A stretch of DNA of 5,260 nucleotides, from contig JAPHRL010000244.1 in NCBI GenBank assembly GCA_026195755.1, forward strand, positions 1 through 5,260. The letters run 5' to 3'. Shown here piece by piece: positions 4,641 to 5,260 of the stretch (its first letter is position 1; each line of letters begins with the position of its first letter). The position numbers and the translations under genes were made by a program. This stretch comes from Kangiella sp. Its GTDB lineage: Bacteria > Pseudomonadota > Gammaproteobacteria > Enterobacterales > Kangiellaceae. A model generated the notes under the pieces. It did no database searches, was not told the origin of the DNA, and saw only the letters and a list, made by a program, of their open reading frames with translations.

Positions 4641-5260
4641 TCACAAAAACGGTCAAACATTAAACAGTTTGGAAAAGTTGAATAGCGGTCAAGTTCGTCA
4701 TGACTGGACTGTGGCGGAAATCGAGGCGATTTATAATCAGCCTTTCAATGACTTACTGTTCGCTGCACAGAACATTCATCGTCAATATTTCGATCCGAAT
4801 CAGGTGCAAACCAGCACATTATTGAGTATTAAAACCGGTGCTTGCCCAGAAGATTGCGCCTATTGCCCGCAGTCAGGTCACTATAATACTGGCTTGTCCA
4901 AAGAGCAGTTGATGGCGGTTGAAGAAGTGATCAGCAAAGCGCAACAGGCTAAAAAGAATGGTGCGACCCGTTTTTGTATGGGCGCAGCCTGGCGCTCACC
5001 ACGTGAAAAAGATTTAGATGTGGTGCTGGAAATGGTTCGGCAGGTCAAAGATTTGGGGCTGGAAACCTGTGTCACGCTGGGTATGTTGACCGATGAACAG
5101 GCGCAGAAATTGGGCGAAGCGGGTCTGGATTACTATAACCATAACCTTGATACTTCTCCTGAGTATTACCAACAGATTATTACCACTCGTACCTACAAGA
5201 ACCGTCTGGATACTTTGCAGAATGTGCGTGATGCCGGAATCAATGTGTGTAGCGGCGGCA
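4633..5260 (+). CDS. bioB: Biotin synthase BioB, 3' end outside window
   Basis: BioB is the radical-SAM enzyme that inserts sulfur into dethiobiotin, the last step of biotin synthesis, in the cytoplasm as a homodimer. The first 209 codons are present. The [4Fe-4S] motif CPEDCAYC gives Cys71, Cys75 and Cys78 (E. coli 53, 57, 60). The [2Fe-2S] ligands are Cys115, Cys146 and Cys206 (E. coli 97, 128, 188), all at the same offset of 18. YYNHNLDTS (167-175) carries the dethiobiotin/SAM-contacting Asn and Asp. The last [2Fe-2S] ligand, Arg260 in E. coli, lies beyond the window. The protein has about 18 extra polar N-terminal residues relative to E. coli; ATG 4633 is the only good start, with AAGGG 11 nt upstream, a longer gap than usual. 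It is probably the first gene of a bio operon continuing rightward, repressed through the BirA-type operator. Confidence 0.97.
   Translation, partial: MSNHKNGQTLNSLEKLNSGQVRHDWTVAEIEAIYNQPFNDLLFAAQNIHRQYFDPNQVQTSTLLSIKTGACPEDCAYCPQSGHYNTGLSKEQLMAVEEVISKAQQAKKNGATRFCMGAAWRSPREKDLDVVLEMVRQVKDLGLETCVTLGMLTDEQAQKLGEAGLDYYNHNLDTSPEYYQQIITTRTYKNRLDTLQNVRDAGINVCSGG

Noticed and set aside
4881..5075. Minus-strand 64-codon ORF inside bioB
   Set aside because: It is antisense to strongly conserved biotin synthase sequence.
1..5260. CRISPR array, tRNA or rRNA, insertion sequence, phage or a new defence-type system
   Set aside because: No spaced repeats, cloverleaf or rRNA-like segments, transposase or terminal inverted repeats, or defence domains were found. 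The genes are ordinary housekeeping, sensory and transport types.

Overview
The window looks like ordinary chromosomal DNA of a free-living gammaproteobacterium with moderate GC (mid-40s percent by eye). The divergent comF/bioB pair with a BirA-type operator between the genes, the FNR-type promoter, and the BLUF, MATE and cytochrome b561 genes all fit that class. A marine or halotolerant genus such as Kangiella is possible, but that is only an impression from codon use and protein style.

Layout. At 1-198 (minus) lies the start of a secreted Arg/His/Asn/Asp-rich protein that runs off the left edge. It is divergent from a GNAT acetyltransferase (343-816, plus). The acetyltransferase converges with a MATE-family multidrug/Na+ efflux gene (846-2174, minus). 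Next come four more minus-strand genes: a short BLUF blue-light sensor (2307-2738), a four-helix cytochrome b561-type membrane protein (2837-3391), a 53-residue two-CxxC zinc-ribbon protein (3536-3697), and the ComF/GntX phosphoribosyltransferase-like protein (3818-4525). Finally bioB, biotin synthase (4633 onward, plus), leaves the right edge after 209 codons.

How the parts work together. The clearest regulation is at the right end. A BirA-type operator (TTGTAAACC-N16-GGTTGACAG) overlaps the -35 box of the bioB promoter and also the start codon and ribosome binding site of comF. Biotin repression should therefore control bioB and may also affect comF. In the middle, the cytochrome b561 gene has a textbook-spaced FNR/DNR-type site centred at -41.5 from a predicted start site with an extended -10. 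This suggests induction under low oxygen or nitric oxide. Downstream of it, on the same strand, are tandem 10-bp direct repeats and then the BLUF gene, so light and redox inputs may meet in this cluster. A perfect 13-bp inverted repeat without a U-tract lies just upstream of the FNR-type site.

I see no mobile element, CRISPR array, rRNA or tRNA, and no convincing new multi-gene system. The most useful points are the regulatory sites, the small zinc-ribbon gene, and several start-codon corrections.
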